Assembly: GCA_947089135.1 (NCBI GenBank)
Contig: CAMUJF010000008.1
Span: 44,213 to 108,212, forward strand
Direction of reading: 5' to 3'
DNA: 64,000 nucleotides
Source of the DNA: an uncultured Clostridia bacterium
GTDB taxonomy: Bacteria > Bacillota > Clostridia > Oscillospirales > Ruminococcaceae
The position numbers and the translations under genes are program-made. Positions 24,274 through 32,345 of this stretch are shown here, one piece after another (positions within the stretch are counted from its first letter, which is position 1; every line of letters starts with the position of its first letter). The notes beneath the pieces are model-generated. The model was not told where the DNA came from and did no database searches. It saw only the letters and a list, made by a program, of their open reading frames with translations.

Positions 24274-24645
24274 ATGAATAATTTTATCGAAAAACACAAA
24301 AAGCTTTACTTTTATATTTTGGGAGCAGTCACGGGTCTGTGCAACGGTCTGTTCGGCTCAGGCGGAGGCATTGCCGCAGTACCCATGCTGCAAAAGGGCG
24401 GCGTGGACGTGAAAAAGTCCCACGCCACTTCCCTTGCCTTAACCCTGCCGCTTTCGGTAGTGTCTGCATTTTTTTACGCCTATAGAAGCAATTTCAAATG
24501 GGGAGACGCTCTGCCTCTTATCCCGTTCGGACTTGCGGGAGCGGTACTGGGCGGTCTGCTTATGAAAAAAATCCCGAACACCCTGCTGAAAAGGATATTC
24601 GGAGTAATTCTTATAATTTCGGGCGGGAGGCTTCTGCTGCAATGA
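24274..24645 (+). CDS. TauE/SafE (TSUP) half-transporter, N-terminal half
   Basis: 123 residues with four hydrophobic helices and the TSUP repeat motif GAVTGLCNGLFGSGGG, followed by KSHATSLALTLPLSVVSA. Full-length TauE/SafE anion exporters have two such repeats in about 250 residues; this gene holds only the first. The ATG at 24274 is preferred, since the upstream frame overlaps the 6S-like RNA terminator; no clear ribosome site is seen. The next gene overlaps by ATGA and supplies the second half. Confidence 0.8.
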   Translation: MNNFIEKHKKLYFYILGAVTGLCNGLFGSGGGIAAVPMLQKGGVDVKKSHATSLALTLPLSVVSAFFYAYRSNFKWGDALPLIPFGLAGAVLGGLLMKKIPNTLLKRIFGVILIISGGRLLLQ

Positions 24646-25001
24646 TATGGAGTTTTACAGCCGCATTCCTCACGGGGATATTCGCGTCCCTGGGCGTGGG
24701 CGGCGGCATGATACTGATAATATATCTCACGGTTTTCGGCGGCTTCGATCAGCTTGCCGCCCAGGGTATAAACCTGATTTATTTTATACCCATAGCCCTG
24801 CTGTCGGTGGTAATTCACACCAAAAACAAGCTTATCGAATGGAAAAAGATAATACCCTCCATAATTATCGGAGTAGCCTTTGCCGCCCTCGGCACATACG
24901 CCACGGAGCATATCGGTTCACCCGCACTGAAAAAGATATTTGCGGTATTTATTCTGCTGATAGGCATTAAAGAACTTTTCTATAAACCGAAAAAAAATTG
25001 A
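24642..25001 (+). CDS. TauE/SafE (TSUP) half-transporter, C-terminal half
   Basis: 119 residues beginning at the ATG that overlaps the preceding stop (ATGA). Four helices, with the second TSUP repeat motif FLTGIFASLGVGGGMILII and QGINLIYFIPIALLSVV. Together with the first half it would make a complete exporter for sulfonates, sulfite or other small anions; substrate unknown. The split is not a simple frameshift: each half has its own start and full repeat, and the overlap suggests coupled translation of a two-subunit transporter. Confidence 0.8.
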   Translation: MIWSFTAAFLTGIFASLGVGGGMILIIYLTVFGGFDQLAAQGINLIYFIPIALLSVVIHTKNKLIEWKKIIPSIIIGVAFAALGTYATEHIGSPALKKIFAVFILLIGIKELFYKPKKN

Positions 25002-25053
25002 TTTTTGGGTACCTCAGGTTTTCTCGCCCACATTTCGTTACGATAGTATGTAA

Positions 25054-25605
25054 TTATTCTTCTGTCTCAAGGTATATGTTAGTTTCGAAGATGATCTCCT
25101 GTGAATGTTGATCCTCAACTGTTAGTATTATATAGTCGAGTTCAATATTCGGTAACAACATCGCATATACTACGAGGGACTGTTCTCCAGGTGTAATCAT
25201 TTGGTAGAGATTGTCTTCTGTATAATCCCTTAATGTGTCTCTGCAATAAGAAAGCCCAATTCCAGACGGAAGTTGACACTTTACGGATACAGTCTCTGTG
25301 AGTATTTTTTCTTCATTCGTCAAGTTTGTAACACCGGTATATAATACCAAATATTCCTTGCCATCAGAACCTTGCTCGATTACGGCGTTGACCAGCATGA
25401 AGTCTGCACCCTGAGTTACCTCAGACTCGTCGTCAGACACAGGCTTAGTAACAATCTGATGATGTACACCAGTGTCACCGGTATCACTCACGATACCTGT
25501 ACCATAAACGGGAACATCTTGTTCCTCCTTACATGATGTCAAACTTACGGTCAGAATAGCCGTAATCACTAAAGCAATGATTTTTGAAAAAGTCTTTATT
25601 TTCAC
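25054..25605 (-). CDS. Hypothetical lipoprotein (DUF5067/DUF4352-like)
   Basis: 183 residues from GTG 25605, which has GGAGGT seven bases upstream; upstream ATG frames overlap ruvX and are rejected. Signal with lipobox SLTSC, then a spacer and a beta domain with EYLVLYTGVTNLTNEEKIL, like the Ig-like domains of exported Clostridial lipoproteins. Slightly different composition from its neighbours. It converges on the TauE genes. Confidence 0.65.
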   Translation of the reverse strand: MKIKTFSKIIALVITAILTVSLTSCKEEQDVPVYGTGIVSDTGDTGVHHQIVTKPVSDDESEVTQGADFMLVNAVIEQGSDGKEYLVLYTGVTNLTNEEKILTETVSVKCQLPSGIGLSYCRDTLRDYTEDNLYQMITPGEQSLVVYAMLLPNIELDYIILTVEDQHSQEIIFETNIYLETEE

Positions 25606-25628
25606 GTACTTTACCTCCAAACAAAATA

Positions 25629-26051
25629 TTATTGCACACGGTTCTTCCGGTACGCAAGATAAGTCTCCAGAATAATAGTAGCCGCCACCGCGTCCACAAC
25701 AGCCTTGCGCTTCTTGCCGCGTACGTTGGTCACATTTAAATAATTGTGCGCCGTAACGGTAGTACTGCGCTCGTCCCAAAGCTCGGAGGGAATACCGCTA
25801 AGCCCGCTCACAAGCTCCGAGAATTGTTGGCACTTCTCCGCACGTTCGCCTATGGTGTTGTTCATATTTTTCGGGTAGCCAACCACGATAAGCTCCGCCT
25901 GCTCTTTTTTGGCAAGCTCTGCCACCTTTTCCGCGCACCGCTCAAAATTGTACTCAGTTATCACCGTCAGCGGCGAAGCAAGCATTTCGCTTTTGTCGCA
26001 TACGGCGATACCCGTCCTGCTGTCGCCGAAATCTACCGACATTATACGCAT
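25629..26051 (-). CDS. ruvX: RuvX/YqgF pre-16S rRNA nuclease family protein
   Basis: 140 residues from ATG 26051 (GGAGGC six bases upstream). RNase-H-like fold motifs: MSVDFGDSRTGIAV with catalytic Asp, ELIVVGYPKNMN, WDERSTTVTA and the C-terminal VVDAVAATIILETYL with the second Asp. Proteins of this family process pre-16S rRNA and are related to Holliday-junction resolvases. Its start is 12 bases from the upstream gene, so it is co-transcribed. In relatives it sits with ireB and DUF1292, which here are at 17551 and 23625. Confidence 0.9.
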   Translation of the reverse strand: MRIMSVDFGDSRTGIAVCDKSEMLASPLTVITEYNFERCAEKVAELAKKEQAELIVVGYPKNMNNTIGERAEKCQQFSELVSGLSGIPSELWDERSTTVTAHNYLNVTNVRGKKRKAVVDAVAATIILETYLAYRKNRVQ

Positions 26052-26062
26052 TTGTCCGCCTC

Positions 26063-27244
26063 CTATCGCAGTTTTTTGTACAGATACAAATTCAAATCGT
26101 CGTCGTTCACACATTCTGCGTACTGAGGACAAATTTTGTCTCCGTACCACACTCCCGAACCGTCCGGGACGTAACCGCGCTTTACATAAATCCTCTGCGC
26201 CGCGCCGTAGCCGCTGTGCAGTCCCACGCCGAGATACACCGTGTCGGAGTACTCCGCCGCAATTTTTTCCGCAATATCCATAAGCTTTGTACCGATACCC
26301 TTTTTGCGAAACTTTTCAAGTACGTTGAAGTCCACGATTTCGGCGTACCCCTTGCCCCCCAGCGCGCCCCACATACAGTATGGATAAACACTGATATAGC
26401 CAGCAGGCTCGCCCTCATAGTCGGCGGCAATGGAAACGGCTTTTCCCGTCACATTGTGCCGCAGCCGCATTTCAAGCTTTTCCGGAGACGCGTCTAACCA
26501 GCCTTGCGCGACCTCCTCGCGGGCGAAAATTTCGGGATCGGTACTGCGGAGATTTCTCACGGTGATTTTTCCGAAGCAGCCATACTCCACATCGTCGATC
26601 TCGCTCCACTTAGATTTTGAGAGCGTGGAAAGCTCTTCTGTCAGGTGGTCGTTGTTGTTTTTGAAAATGATTTTCGGTACTCCGCTTTCGTACTCCACAA
26701 GAGACACAGCGGTGTTGTCCGACCAGCCTACGTCCTTTAACGCGGAAATAGGCTTGCCCATTGCATAGCACAAAAAGTTCCGCAAAGCGCAGCCATGGGA
26801 AACAACAGCAATGGTTTTTCCCTCATTTTCGGCGGCGATTTTGTCCACCGCGGACTTCATTCGTGCGAATACCTCCGTCATTTTTTCGCCGTCCTTGATG
26901 TAAAAATCCTCCATGTGATTTTTCCACAAATCGTACTCCACGGGATAGAATTTCGGCAGGTCAGCCCATGGCTTTCCCTCCCAAACGCCGCCGTTTATCT
27001 CGATAAGTTCCTCGTCCTTTTGTATAGGCAAGTTGTGGTACTTATTCACAGCCGCGGCTGTAGATAACGTCCTTTTCAGCGGACTTGAATAAATCGCCTC
27101 AATTGGAATATTTTTAAAATGCTCCGCCAGACATTCAAGCTGCTTTTCGCCGCGCTCGCTGACCTCGCAGTCGGTGCGCCCCTGAAAAAATTCCTGCACA
27201 TTTCCCAATGCCTCCGCATGGCGTACAAGATAAATTTTCGTCAT
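26063..27244 (-). CDS. Fusion: histidine phosphatase + GNAT acetyltransferase
   Basis: 393 residues in two modules. Residues 1 to about 205 are a phosphoglycerate-mutase-like histidine phosphatase: catalytic LVRHAEALGN, SSPLKRTLSTA, acid Glu region INGGVWEGK and second His in VSHGCALRN. From about 225 to the end is a GNAT acetyltransferase with acetyl-CoA loop RKKGIGTKLM and VYLGVGLHSGYGAAQRIYVKRGY. The frame is uninterrupted across the join. Such fusions suggest a phosphorylated substrate whose product is also acetylated, or two housekeeping activities carried together; the substrate is unknown. Confidence 0.87.
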   Translation of the reverse strand: MTKIYLVRHAEALGNVQEFFQGRTDCEVSERGEKQLECLAEHFKNIPIEAIYSSPLKRTLSTAAAVNKYHNLPIQKDEELIEINGGVWEGKPWADLPKFYPVEYDLWKNHMEDFYIKDGEKMTEVFARMKSAVDKIAAENEGKTIAVVSHGCALRNFLCYAMGKPISALKDVGWSDNTAVSLVEYESGVPKIIFKNNNDHLTEELSTLSKSKWSEIDDVEYGCFGKITVRNLRSTDPEIFAREEVAQGWLDASPEKLEMRLRHNVTGKAVSIAADYEGEPAGYISVYPYCMWGALGGKGYAEIVDFNVLEKFRKKGIGTKLMDIAEKIAAEYSDTVYLGVGLHSGYGAAQRIYVKRGYVPDGSGVWYGDKICPQYAECVNDDDLNLYLYKKLR

Positions 27245-27336
27245 AAAAACACTTTCTTTCTACAAAATTTCCTTTGCGTCTTATCCTGATACACAATTAA
27301 AAACGTACGCAAAAAATCTGCGCAAAACCGCGTATA

Positions 27337-28236
27337 TTAGAGCTTTTGCTTGATTTTTTGTGCGTTTTTCAATTGCGTATCAGGCGGCAGCTTCTGCACA
27401 GCTTCAAGCCACATTCGGCTGTTTTTTGCCATTTGGTAGTCATATTCGGTACACAATTTTTCCGCGATTTTGGGAGCAAATTCGTCCACAAGGTCACACA
27501 TCATATAAACCGATCTCCAAATTTCAGGAATATCCGCGCCGCTGTAGGTCGCAAGGAAACGCTGCCATACAGAGGGTTCAAGCCATTTGTACATATACTT
27601 TGCGGACTTCCCCACGCTGACGGAAAAATCCGTCTCAAAGCCGATATGCCATGACAAAATTTTCACAAGGTCGGGGCGCACCCATTCGTTTATCATTCCG
27701 AGGACATAGGGTACCTCCTCCCGCCAAAGTCCCTTTGCCACGTTGTTCATGCACCACCAGAAGTTGTTGCAGGCAGAGTAAAATTCCGCGGCAGACGGCT
27801 TTTTAACGCGGTAGTCCTCATCAGTGGGGTCGGGTATTTTCGGCAGTACGCCGTCCTTGTCCAGCAGTATTCTGCACAGCTTGTCGTCCGTAACATGACA
27901 ATTCCATGTCGGCTCAACATGAAGATCTATACGGTTTCCGTCCGCAAGCTGAATTAGCCAGCCGTAGCATTTATCAAAATCGACATCCCTGCCCACGGAC
28001 TTGTCCAGCTCGTCGGGACACTGCATATAAAGCCGTTCGCCGAAAACATCTATCCAATTTTTGTCCTCGTAAAACGGCTTGTTTTCCGTGACAACGTACA
28101 CAATATCGTAGTCTTGAAAAATATCTTTCGGGACGTTTGGATTAGTCCGCGAGCCGTTCATATAAACCGCGCGGATACGCTCGTCAGCCTGTGCCGTACC
28201 GATTATCAGATCGAACATTTCCTTTTCTGTGCGCAT
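27337..28236 (-). CDS. Aminoglycoside 6-adenylyltransferase family protein (AadE-like)
   Basis: 299 residues. Nucleotidyltransferase motif GSRTNPN followed by DIFQDYDIVYVV (metal Asp pair), then DGNRIDLHV and the helical C-terminal half typical of ANT(6) enzymes (WWCMNNVAKGLWREEVPYV). Members adenylate streptomycin at position 6. Length matches. It is embedded among ordinary chromosomal genes without mobile flanks, so it may be an intrinsic relative rather than a recently acquired resistance gene. Two bases separate it from the next upstream gene. Confidence 0.82.
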   Translation of the reverse strand: MRTEKEMFDLIIGTAQADERIRAVYMNGSRTNPNVPKDIFQDYDIVYVVTENKPFYEDKNWIDVFGERLYMQCPDELDKSVGRDVDFDKCYGWLIQLADGNRIDLHVEPTWNCHVTDDKLCRILLDKDGVLPKIPDPTDEDYRVKKPSAAEFYSACNNFWWCMNNVAKGLWREEVPYVLGMINEWVRPDLVKILSWHIGFETDFSVSVGKSAKYMYKWLEPSVWQRFLATYSGADIPEIWRSVYMMCDLVDEFAPKIAEKLCTEYDYQMAKNSRMWLEAVQKLPPDTQLKNAQKIKQKL

Positions 28237-28237
28237 T

Positions 28238-28765
28238 TTATCTGTTCCTTTCCCAAAACGAGATCATGTCCGCCATAAATTTATCGGGATTTTTCCCCGT
28301 GCCGTTCAATGAAAAGCTGATAGGCTGATACCCCATTTTTATGTTCAGTTCGGCGGCTTTGCGCGCAAGTCCGCCCATACGGTCAAGGTACTCATCGGGA
28401 CGGGTCAGCTCCACCTGAATAAGCTTGTTATGCTTCATTGTGACCATGTATATACGTTTCACGTCGCTCCATGGGACAAAACCCACGGAATTTGCGTTGC
28501 TGCTGTCGGTGAAACCGCTTTCGTCCACGATTATAAGCGGCTTGGGATTTGAAAGACGTTTTATGAAAATTACCGCGCAGTACGCGCAAAGTACGGCGCA
28601 GACCGCAAAAAGGACTTTTGCAGCCGCAACACCGACGGACGTTGACATAAACCCGCTTTCGCTGAACACCAAATAGATCATAACAACGCAGGCAAAAACC
28701 GTGCAAATTATGTACAGCAATAAGGTTGACTTTTTCTGCGAAACAACTATTTTTTCGTTTTCCAT
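28238..28765 (-). CDS. STM3941-like membrane protein
   Basis: 175 residues: two N-terminal transmembrane helices (about 15-40 and 48-68) followed by a soluble PH-like domain with LIIVDESGFTDSSNA, VGFVPWSDVKRIYMV and a closing FMADMISFWERNR. This matches a small family of bacterial membrane proteins of unknown function. It lies between the adenylyltransferase and the hydrolase genes, with tight spacing. Confidence 0.65.
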   Translation of the reverse strand: MENEKIVVSQKKSTLLLYIICTVFACVVMIYLVFSESGFMSTSVGVAAAKVLFAVCAVLCAYCAVIFIKRLSNPKPLIIVDESGFTDSSNANSVGFVPWSDVKRIYMVTMKHNKLIQVELTRPDEYLDRMGGLARKAAELNIKMGYQPISFSLNGTGKNPDKFMADMISFWERNR

Positions 28766-28780
28766 TTTGACACCTCAGCT

Positions 28781-29692
28781 TTATTTTTCGGACACGCTCC
28801 TTACCCAGCCTGTAACGCCGTTTTTAAGCCTTTCGTCCGCAGGCGTGCCATCGTCGAACATCAGGTTGTGCTGTACCCAGTTTATCATGCAGTGCTGACC
28901 CATTTCAAATCCGTAATCTACTGAGGCGATTCCACCGTCGCCGTTATAGACCCATTCGGGGAAGAAGCAAATACAGTTTTTCAGACCTTGCAGCTTTTTC
29001 TCTCTCGGAGCGATGCACTCGTCAAAGACCGCCATTTCGTCATGTCTGCCGTGGGCGATAAGCAGGTGCACCCCGCTTTCGGAAAGTCTGTCCAAAGTCT
29101 CATCGTCGGGCACATACCCCGAAGCAATAGGCATTGCTCCGTCAAAGTAATTGCCATAATCTTCTAACATTTTCCATGTCATAAAGCCCCCTGAGGAGGC
29201 GCCAAGTACAAATTTTTTGCCCATATTCTGCTTGTGATCTTCATAAACCTTATCGAAAATTTTCTTTAGCATAGGCGCGTAATCGTAGTTGTCGTCGCCC
29301 CATGAACCAACGATATTACCGTCCTCCAAACGCTTTTCAAAGGCAAGGGGGATTATCAGAAACGCTCCACCCATTTCCTGCTGATATTTCGGCGAGGCAT
29401 ACTGCTCCGCGCCGCAGCACATTATGCATTTGATACCGTCCGTGGCGTTGCTCATGCCGTGCAGCCACATCATTGCGGGGTAGGCTTTGTTTGGGTCTGC
29501 GCCGTGCTTTACGGGGTCGTAAACATAGTAAGTCATGCCGTCGGGGGACACGTACTCGTCGAAAAGGTCAAAGTAAATTTTGGTCTTGTATGTAACGGAA
29601 TAGCTGATAAATTCGCCCTCCCTCATGAATTTCGCCCATTCGGGGACTGCGTTTTTGTTCTGCTCGATTTTGTTGAATTCGGGTAATGCCAT
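28781..29692 (-). CDS. Alpha/beta hydrolase (esterase/prolyl-oligopeptidase-like)
   Basis: 303 residues. Oxyanion-side motif MMWLHGMSNA, nucleophile elbow LGASSGGFMTW (Gly-x-Ser-x-Gly form), acid in HGRHDEMAVFD and a C-terminal GQHCMINW that may carry the catalytic His. Cytoplasmic, no signal. The fold fits feruloyl-esterase-like or poly-hydroxyalkanoate-depolymerase-like hydrolases. GGAAAG precedes the ATG. Confidence 0.8.
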   Translation of the reverse strand: MALPEFNKIEQNKNAVPEWAKFMREGEFISYSVTYKTKIYFDLFDEYVSPDGMTYYVYDPVKHGADPNKAYPAMMWLHGMSNATDGIKCIMCCGAEQYASPKYQQEMGGAFLIIPLAFEKRLEDGNIVGSWGDDNYDYAPMLKKIFDKVYEDHKQNMGKKFVLGASSGGFMTWKMLEDYGNYFDGAMPIASGYVPDDETLDRLSESGVHLLIAHGRHDEMAVFDECIAPREKKLQGLKNCICFFPEWVYNGDGGIASVDYGFEMGQHCMINWVQHNLMFDDGTPADERLKNGVTGWVRSVSEK

Positions 29693-29727
29693 AATTATCT
29701 TCCTTTCCGGTAAATATTTTAATATTT

Positions 29728-29922
29728 TTACAGTTCAATATCCTTGCCCGTGTCCTTTTTGTACTGCTCGCGGACTGCCTTTTTTATGTAGGCGTTAAGG
29801 CTTTCGGAATTATTTGCCGCCGCGTTATTGAGCAATTCTTTGCTGCCCTTTTTCAGCATAAGACCAACACGGTCGTATTTTTCCGCGGCAAAACGATTTT
29901 TATATTCGGTGTTTTGACTCAT
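29728..29922 (-). CDS. Ribbon-helix-helix-like small protein
   Basis: 64 residues: a basic strand (EKYDRVGLMLKKGSKELL) followed by a helix-turn-helix pair ending SLNAYIKKAVREQYKKDTG, the arrangement of Arc/CopG-type DNA-binding proteins. CAGGTGA-type site precedes ATG. It lies 21 bases after the Xre regulator gene, and the two may form one operon, possibly an antitoxin-like or regulatory pair; no toxin is apparent. Confidence 0.65.
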   Translation of the reverse strand: MSQNTEYKNRFAAEKYDRVGLMLKKGSKELLNNAAANNSESLNAYIKKAVREQYKKDTGKDIEL

Positions 29923-29943
29923 AAAATCACCTGTCTTTGTTAA

Positions 29944-30153
29944 TCATTCGTCATCAACATATTCAAGAATATCACCCGGCTGACAATTTAACAGTTTGCA
30001 AACTCTTGCAAGCACTGTATAAGAGACACTTTGCCTATGTCTAAGACGCTGTATTGCAGATTCACCGAGAATTTTTTCTTTTCTAAGCACCGTGGTGGGA
30101 TATCCTTTTTCTTTAAGTTCAGCCAAAACATTAATTTTATATGTAATAGGCAT
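29944..30153 (-). CDS. Xre-family (YozG/DUF739-like) regulator
   Basis: 69 residues: a compact Cro/CI-type helix-turn-helix with LAELKEKGYPTTVLRKEKIL, SAIQRLRHRQS and the family tail LNCQPGDILEYV. GGAGGT precedes the ATG. The divergent promoter region carries two ACACC-N7-GGTGT dyads, one over its own -10 and one filling the spacer of the divergent promoter, so it probably represses itself and the 30327 gene. The partial Xre gene at 63768 has the same LNCQPGDI tail and is a paralog. Confidence 0.85.
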   Translation of the reverse strand: MPITYKINVLAELKEKGYPTTVLRKEKILGESAIQRLRHRQSVSYTVLARVCKLLNCQPGDILEYVDDE

Positions 30154-30192
30154 GATAGACCTCCATCAATAAAAAATATACAAATCACTTAT

Positions 30193-30209
30193 ACACCATT
30201 ATACGGTGT
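30193..30209. promoter_or_regulatory. Operator dyad 1, ACACC-N7-GGTGT
   Basis: Perfect 5-7-5 dyad. On the minus strand TATAAT (plus 30198-30203), a likely -10 for the Xre gene, lies inside it. Confidence 0.7.
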
Positions 30210-30253
30210 GATTTTACATAAAAAAGCAATTTAAACATTGTGTAATATACATA

Positions 30254-30282
30254 TTGACTACACCGCATTTAGGTGTTATAAT
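30254..30282 (+). promoter_or_regulatory. Promoter with spacer-filling operator
   Basis: TTGACT (30254-30259) and TATAAT (30277-30282). The 17-bp spacer is itself the second ACACC-N7-GGTGT dyad (30260-30276), so repressor binding would directly exclude polymerase. Confidence 0.85.
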
Positions 30283-30326
30283 ATATTTGCATTACCAAAT
30301 ACACTACGTAAAAGGAGCAATTAAAA

Positions 30327-30572
30327 ATGGATACCCCCACATTAAAAAGCATTTTCTGGGGAAGCGACTTCCGACTGGAATACGACCCGGATATTGCGGA
30401 AATCAGCCGGTGCATGAACAGCTATCTGAACAAGCTTGTCAAAAATAATAAGATATCAGACAAAAAAGCCGAACGTCTCGGCGAGCTTGCCGAGGAACTC
30501 AGCGACGTGTCAAAGGCAGCAGGTTTTGAGCAGGGATTTCACTTTGCCATCGCCCTCTTTCTGGAAAATTAG
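30327..30572 (+). CDS. Hypothetical helical protein (DUF6809-like)
   Basis: 81 residues, soluble and helical (YLNKLVKNNKISDKKAERL, AEELSDVSKAAGFEQGFHFA). The C-terminal EQGFHFA pattern matches short phage- or Xre-associated proteins of Clostridia. AAAAGGAGC precedes the ATG. It is the only gene behind the operator-controlled promoter and is divergent from the Xre/ribbon-helix-helix pair, so it is presumably their target. Confidence 0.65.
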   Translation: MDTPTLKSIFWGSDFRLEYDPDIAEISRCMNSYLNKLVKNNKISDKKAERLGELAEELSDVSKAAGFEQGFHFAIALFLEN

Positions 30573-30592
30573 GCGGGGAAAGTTTCCCCGCC
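30573..30592. terminator. Hairpin between convergent genes
   Basis: GGCGGGGAAA / TTTCCCCGCC forms a perfect 10-bp stem with no unpaired loop drawn, between the 30327 gene stop and the pyrD stop; a possible bidirectional terminator. Confidence 0.45.
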
Positions 30593-30598
30593 CATAGA

Positions 30599-31513
30599 TT
30601 ACCAAGGCTTGACAGTACCGACAATTTCCTGCAAATTGTTCAGACCGTTATCCTGTACATACTTTTCCAGACCCTCGATAATTTTCACAGGGGTCATGGG
30701 GTCGGCAAACAGAGCCGCGCCTATCTGGAACGTGCTTGCGCCTGCCATCATTATTTCAACCGCGTCCTGCCATGTGGAAATTCCTCCCATGCCGCAGACG
30801 GGAATTTTTACCGCGTTTGCAACCTGCCAAACCATTCTCACAGCCACAGGGAAAACCGCTGGACCCGAAAGTCCTCCCACGTTGTTGTGCAGAATGGGAC
30901 GTCGGGTTTTGATGTCAATTCGCATTCCCAAAAGCGTGTTTATCAGCGAAACCGCGTCCGCGCCCTCGGCTTCGGCTGCCTTGGCGATGTCAGCGATGTT
31001 GGTAACATTTGGTGAAAGCTTCATCATAACGGGCTTTTTTGTAGCCGCTCTTACAATTTTTGTAATTTGTGCCGCACCCTCGCAGGTCACGCCGAAAGCC
31101 GCTCCCCCAGCCTTGACGTTGGGGCAGGAAATATTTACCTCTATCATGTCAACGTCGGTTTTGTCCAGCTTTTCGGCGATTTCTCGGTACTCATCCGCCG
31201 TTGAGCCTGCAATATTGGCAATAATTACCGTGTCCTTGGTTTTAAGGTTGGGCAGTTCGATTTTTATAAAATGGTCAACGCCCGGATTTTGAAGTCCCAC
31301 ACTATTCAGCATACCGGAGGGTGTTTCCGCAATTCTCGGAGGAAGATTTCCGTTCCGTTTTGTACCCGTAGTACCCTTTACGGAAATTCCTCCCAAGGTG
31401 GAAAGAGGGTAAAAATGCTCGAATTCCCGTCCGTAGCCGAACGCTCCCGATGCGGGTATAAGGGGATTTTTGAAGTCCACCCCTGCGAATTTTACGGCAA
31501 GCTTGTCAGTCAT
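30599..31513 (-). CDS. pyrD: Dihydroorotate dehydrogenase B, catalytic subunit
   Basis: 304 residues from ATG 31513, behind GAGGAGGTG; it overlaps the pyrK stop. FMN TIM-barrel enzyme oxidising dihydroorotate to orotate with NAD via PyrK. Motifs: NPLIPASGAFGYG, LNSVGLQNPG, IEVNISCPNVKAGG with the catalytic Cys of the class 1B enzyme, GGLSGPAVFPVAV, GMGGISTW and STFQIGAALFADP. Last gene of the pyr cluster; transcription may end near 30580 at a GGGGAAA/TTTCCCC hairpin. Confidence 0.95.
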   Translation of the reverse strand: MTDKLAVKFAGVDFKNPLIPASGAFGYGREFEHFYPLSTLGGISVKGTTGTKRNGNLPPRIAETPSGMLNSVGLQNPGVDHFIKIELPNLKTKDTVIIANIAGSTADEYREIAEKLDKTDVDMIEVNISCPNVKAGGAAFGVTCEGAAQITKIVRAATKKPVMMKLSPNVTNIADIAKAAEAEGADAVSLINTLLGMRIDIKTRRPILHNNVGGLSGPAVFPVAVRMVWQVANAVKIPVCGMGGISTWQDAVEIMMAGASTFQIGAALFADPMTPVKIIEGLEKYVQDNGLNNLQEIVGTVKPW

Positions 31514-32282
31514 CAAAAATCACCTCCTCAGCGTTAAACACAGGACCGTCCTTGCAGACGTGCGCGTAATATTCCTCGCCGTTGCGGATAGTCCGACAGG
31601 CGCATACAAGACACGCGCCCACGCCGCAGCCCATTCTTTCCTCAAGGGAGACTTGGCAGGGAATACTGTTTTCACGTGCTATCTCAACCACCCTGCGGAG
31701 CATAACGTTAGGTCCGCAAGCGTAGATAACGTCGGGCTTTTTCGTTTGGAGCACCTCTTTCAAAGCGTCCGTAACAAAGCCCTTTTTACCTGCCGAACCG
31801 TCGTCGGTGCAAAGTATTGTCTCTGCACCCGTGGCGGAAAAGTCCTCCTGCAAAATAACGGCGGAGGCGTTTCTGAAGCCGCTTATTACAGTACCCTTTG
31901 CGCCAAATTTCTCAGCCACCGCAAGCATTGGAGGAGTACCTATTCCACCGCCGATTATCACGGCAGTATCGTACTGCTCCAGCTTAAAAGCCCTGCCGCC
32001 GAGGGGCGCTACAATGTCTATCATGCCGCCCTCCGCAAGCTGCGACATAACCTTTGTACCCTCTCCCCGAACCTCGAAAATAATACGTATAGTACCCTTA
32101 GACTTGTCTATGGAGCATATGGAAATAGGTCTGCGGAGCATAAAGCCGTCAGCCCTGACGTTGACGAACTGTCCCGCCTTAGCGACCTCAGCCACCTCGG
32201 GGCAGAGTATTGTCAGGTCGTATATTTCCTTTGCCAAAGTTTTTTTTGACAAAATAAGGTAATTGCCCTGTTTGTATTTCAT
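31506..32282 (-). CDS. pyrK: Dihydroorotate dehydrogenase B, electron-transfer subunit
   Basis: 258 residues from ATG 32282 with AGGAGG seven bases upstream; an earlier start at 32345 has none. FAD/NAD-binding ferredoxin-reductase fold: FVNVRADGFMLRRPISI, GGGIGTPPML and ACGPNVML. The [2Fe-2S] ligands are in CGVGACLVCAC followed by HVCKDGP. It lets PyrD use NAD as electron acceptor. Its stop overlaps the pyrD start, a coupled pair. Confidence 0.95.
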   Translation of the reverse strand: MKYKQGNYLILSKKTLAKEIYDLTILCPEVAEVAKAGQFVNVRADGFMLRRPISICSIDKSKGTIRIIFEVRGEGTKVMSQLAEGGMIDIVAPLGGRAFKLEQYDTAVIIGGGIGTPPMLAVAEKFGAKGTVISGFRNASAVILQEDFSATGAETILCTDDGSAGKKGFVTDALKEVLQTKKPDVIYACGPNVMLRRVVEIARENSIPCQVSLEERMGCGVGACLVCACRTIRNGEEYYAHVCKDGPVFNAEEVIFDD

Positions 32283-32345
32283 GAAAAGTCCTCCTAAACA
32301 GAGTTTTGCATAATTTATTATGTACAAAAATTTTTGGAATATCAT

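Noticed and set aside
24096..24281. Frames within the 6S-like RNA
   Set aside because: They overlap a structured RNA with its own promoter and terminator; no site or domain.
27337..28236. AadE-like gene as part of a resistance transposon
   Set aside because: No transposase, integrase or terminal repeats nearby; base composition is similar to neighbours.
31470..32249. Long plus-strand frames opposite pyrK, carB and pyrF
   Set aside because: Each is embedded in a recognised enzyme gene on the other strand; these are antisense shadows of GC-biased codons.
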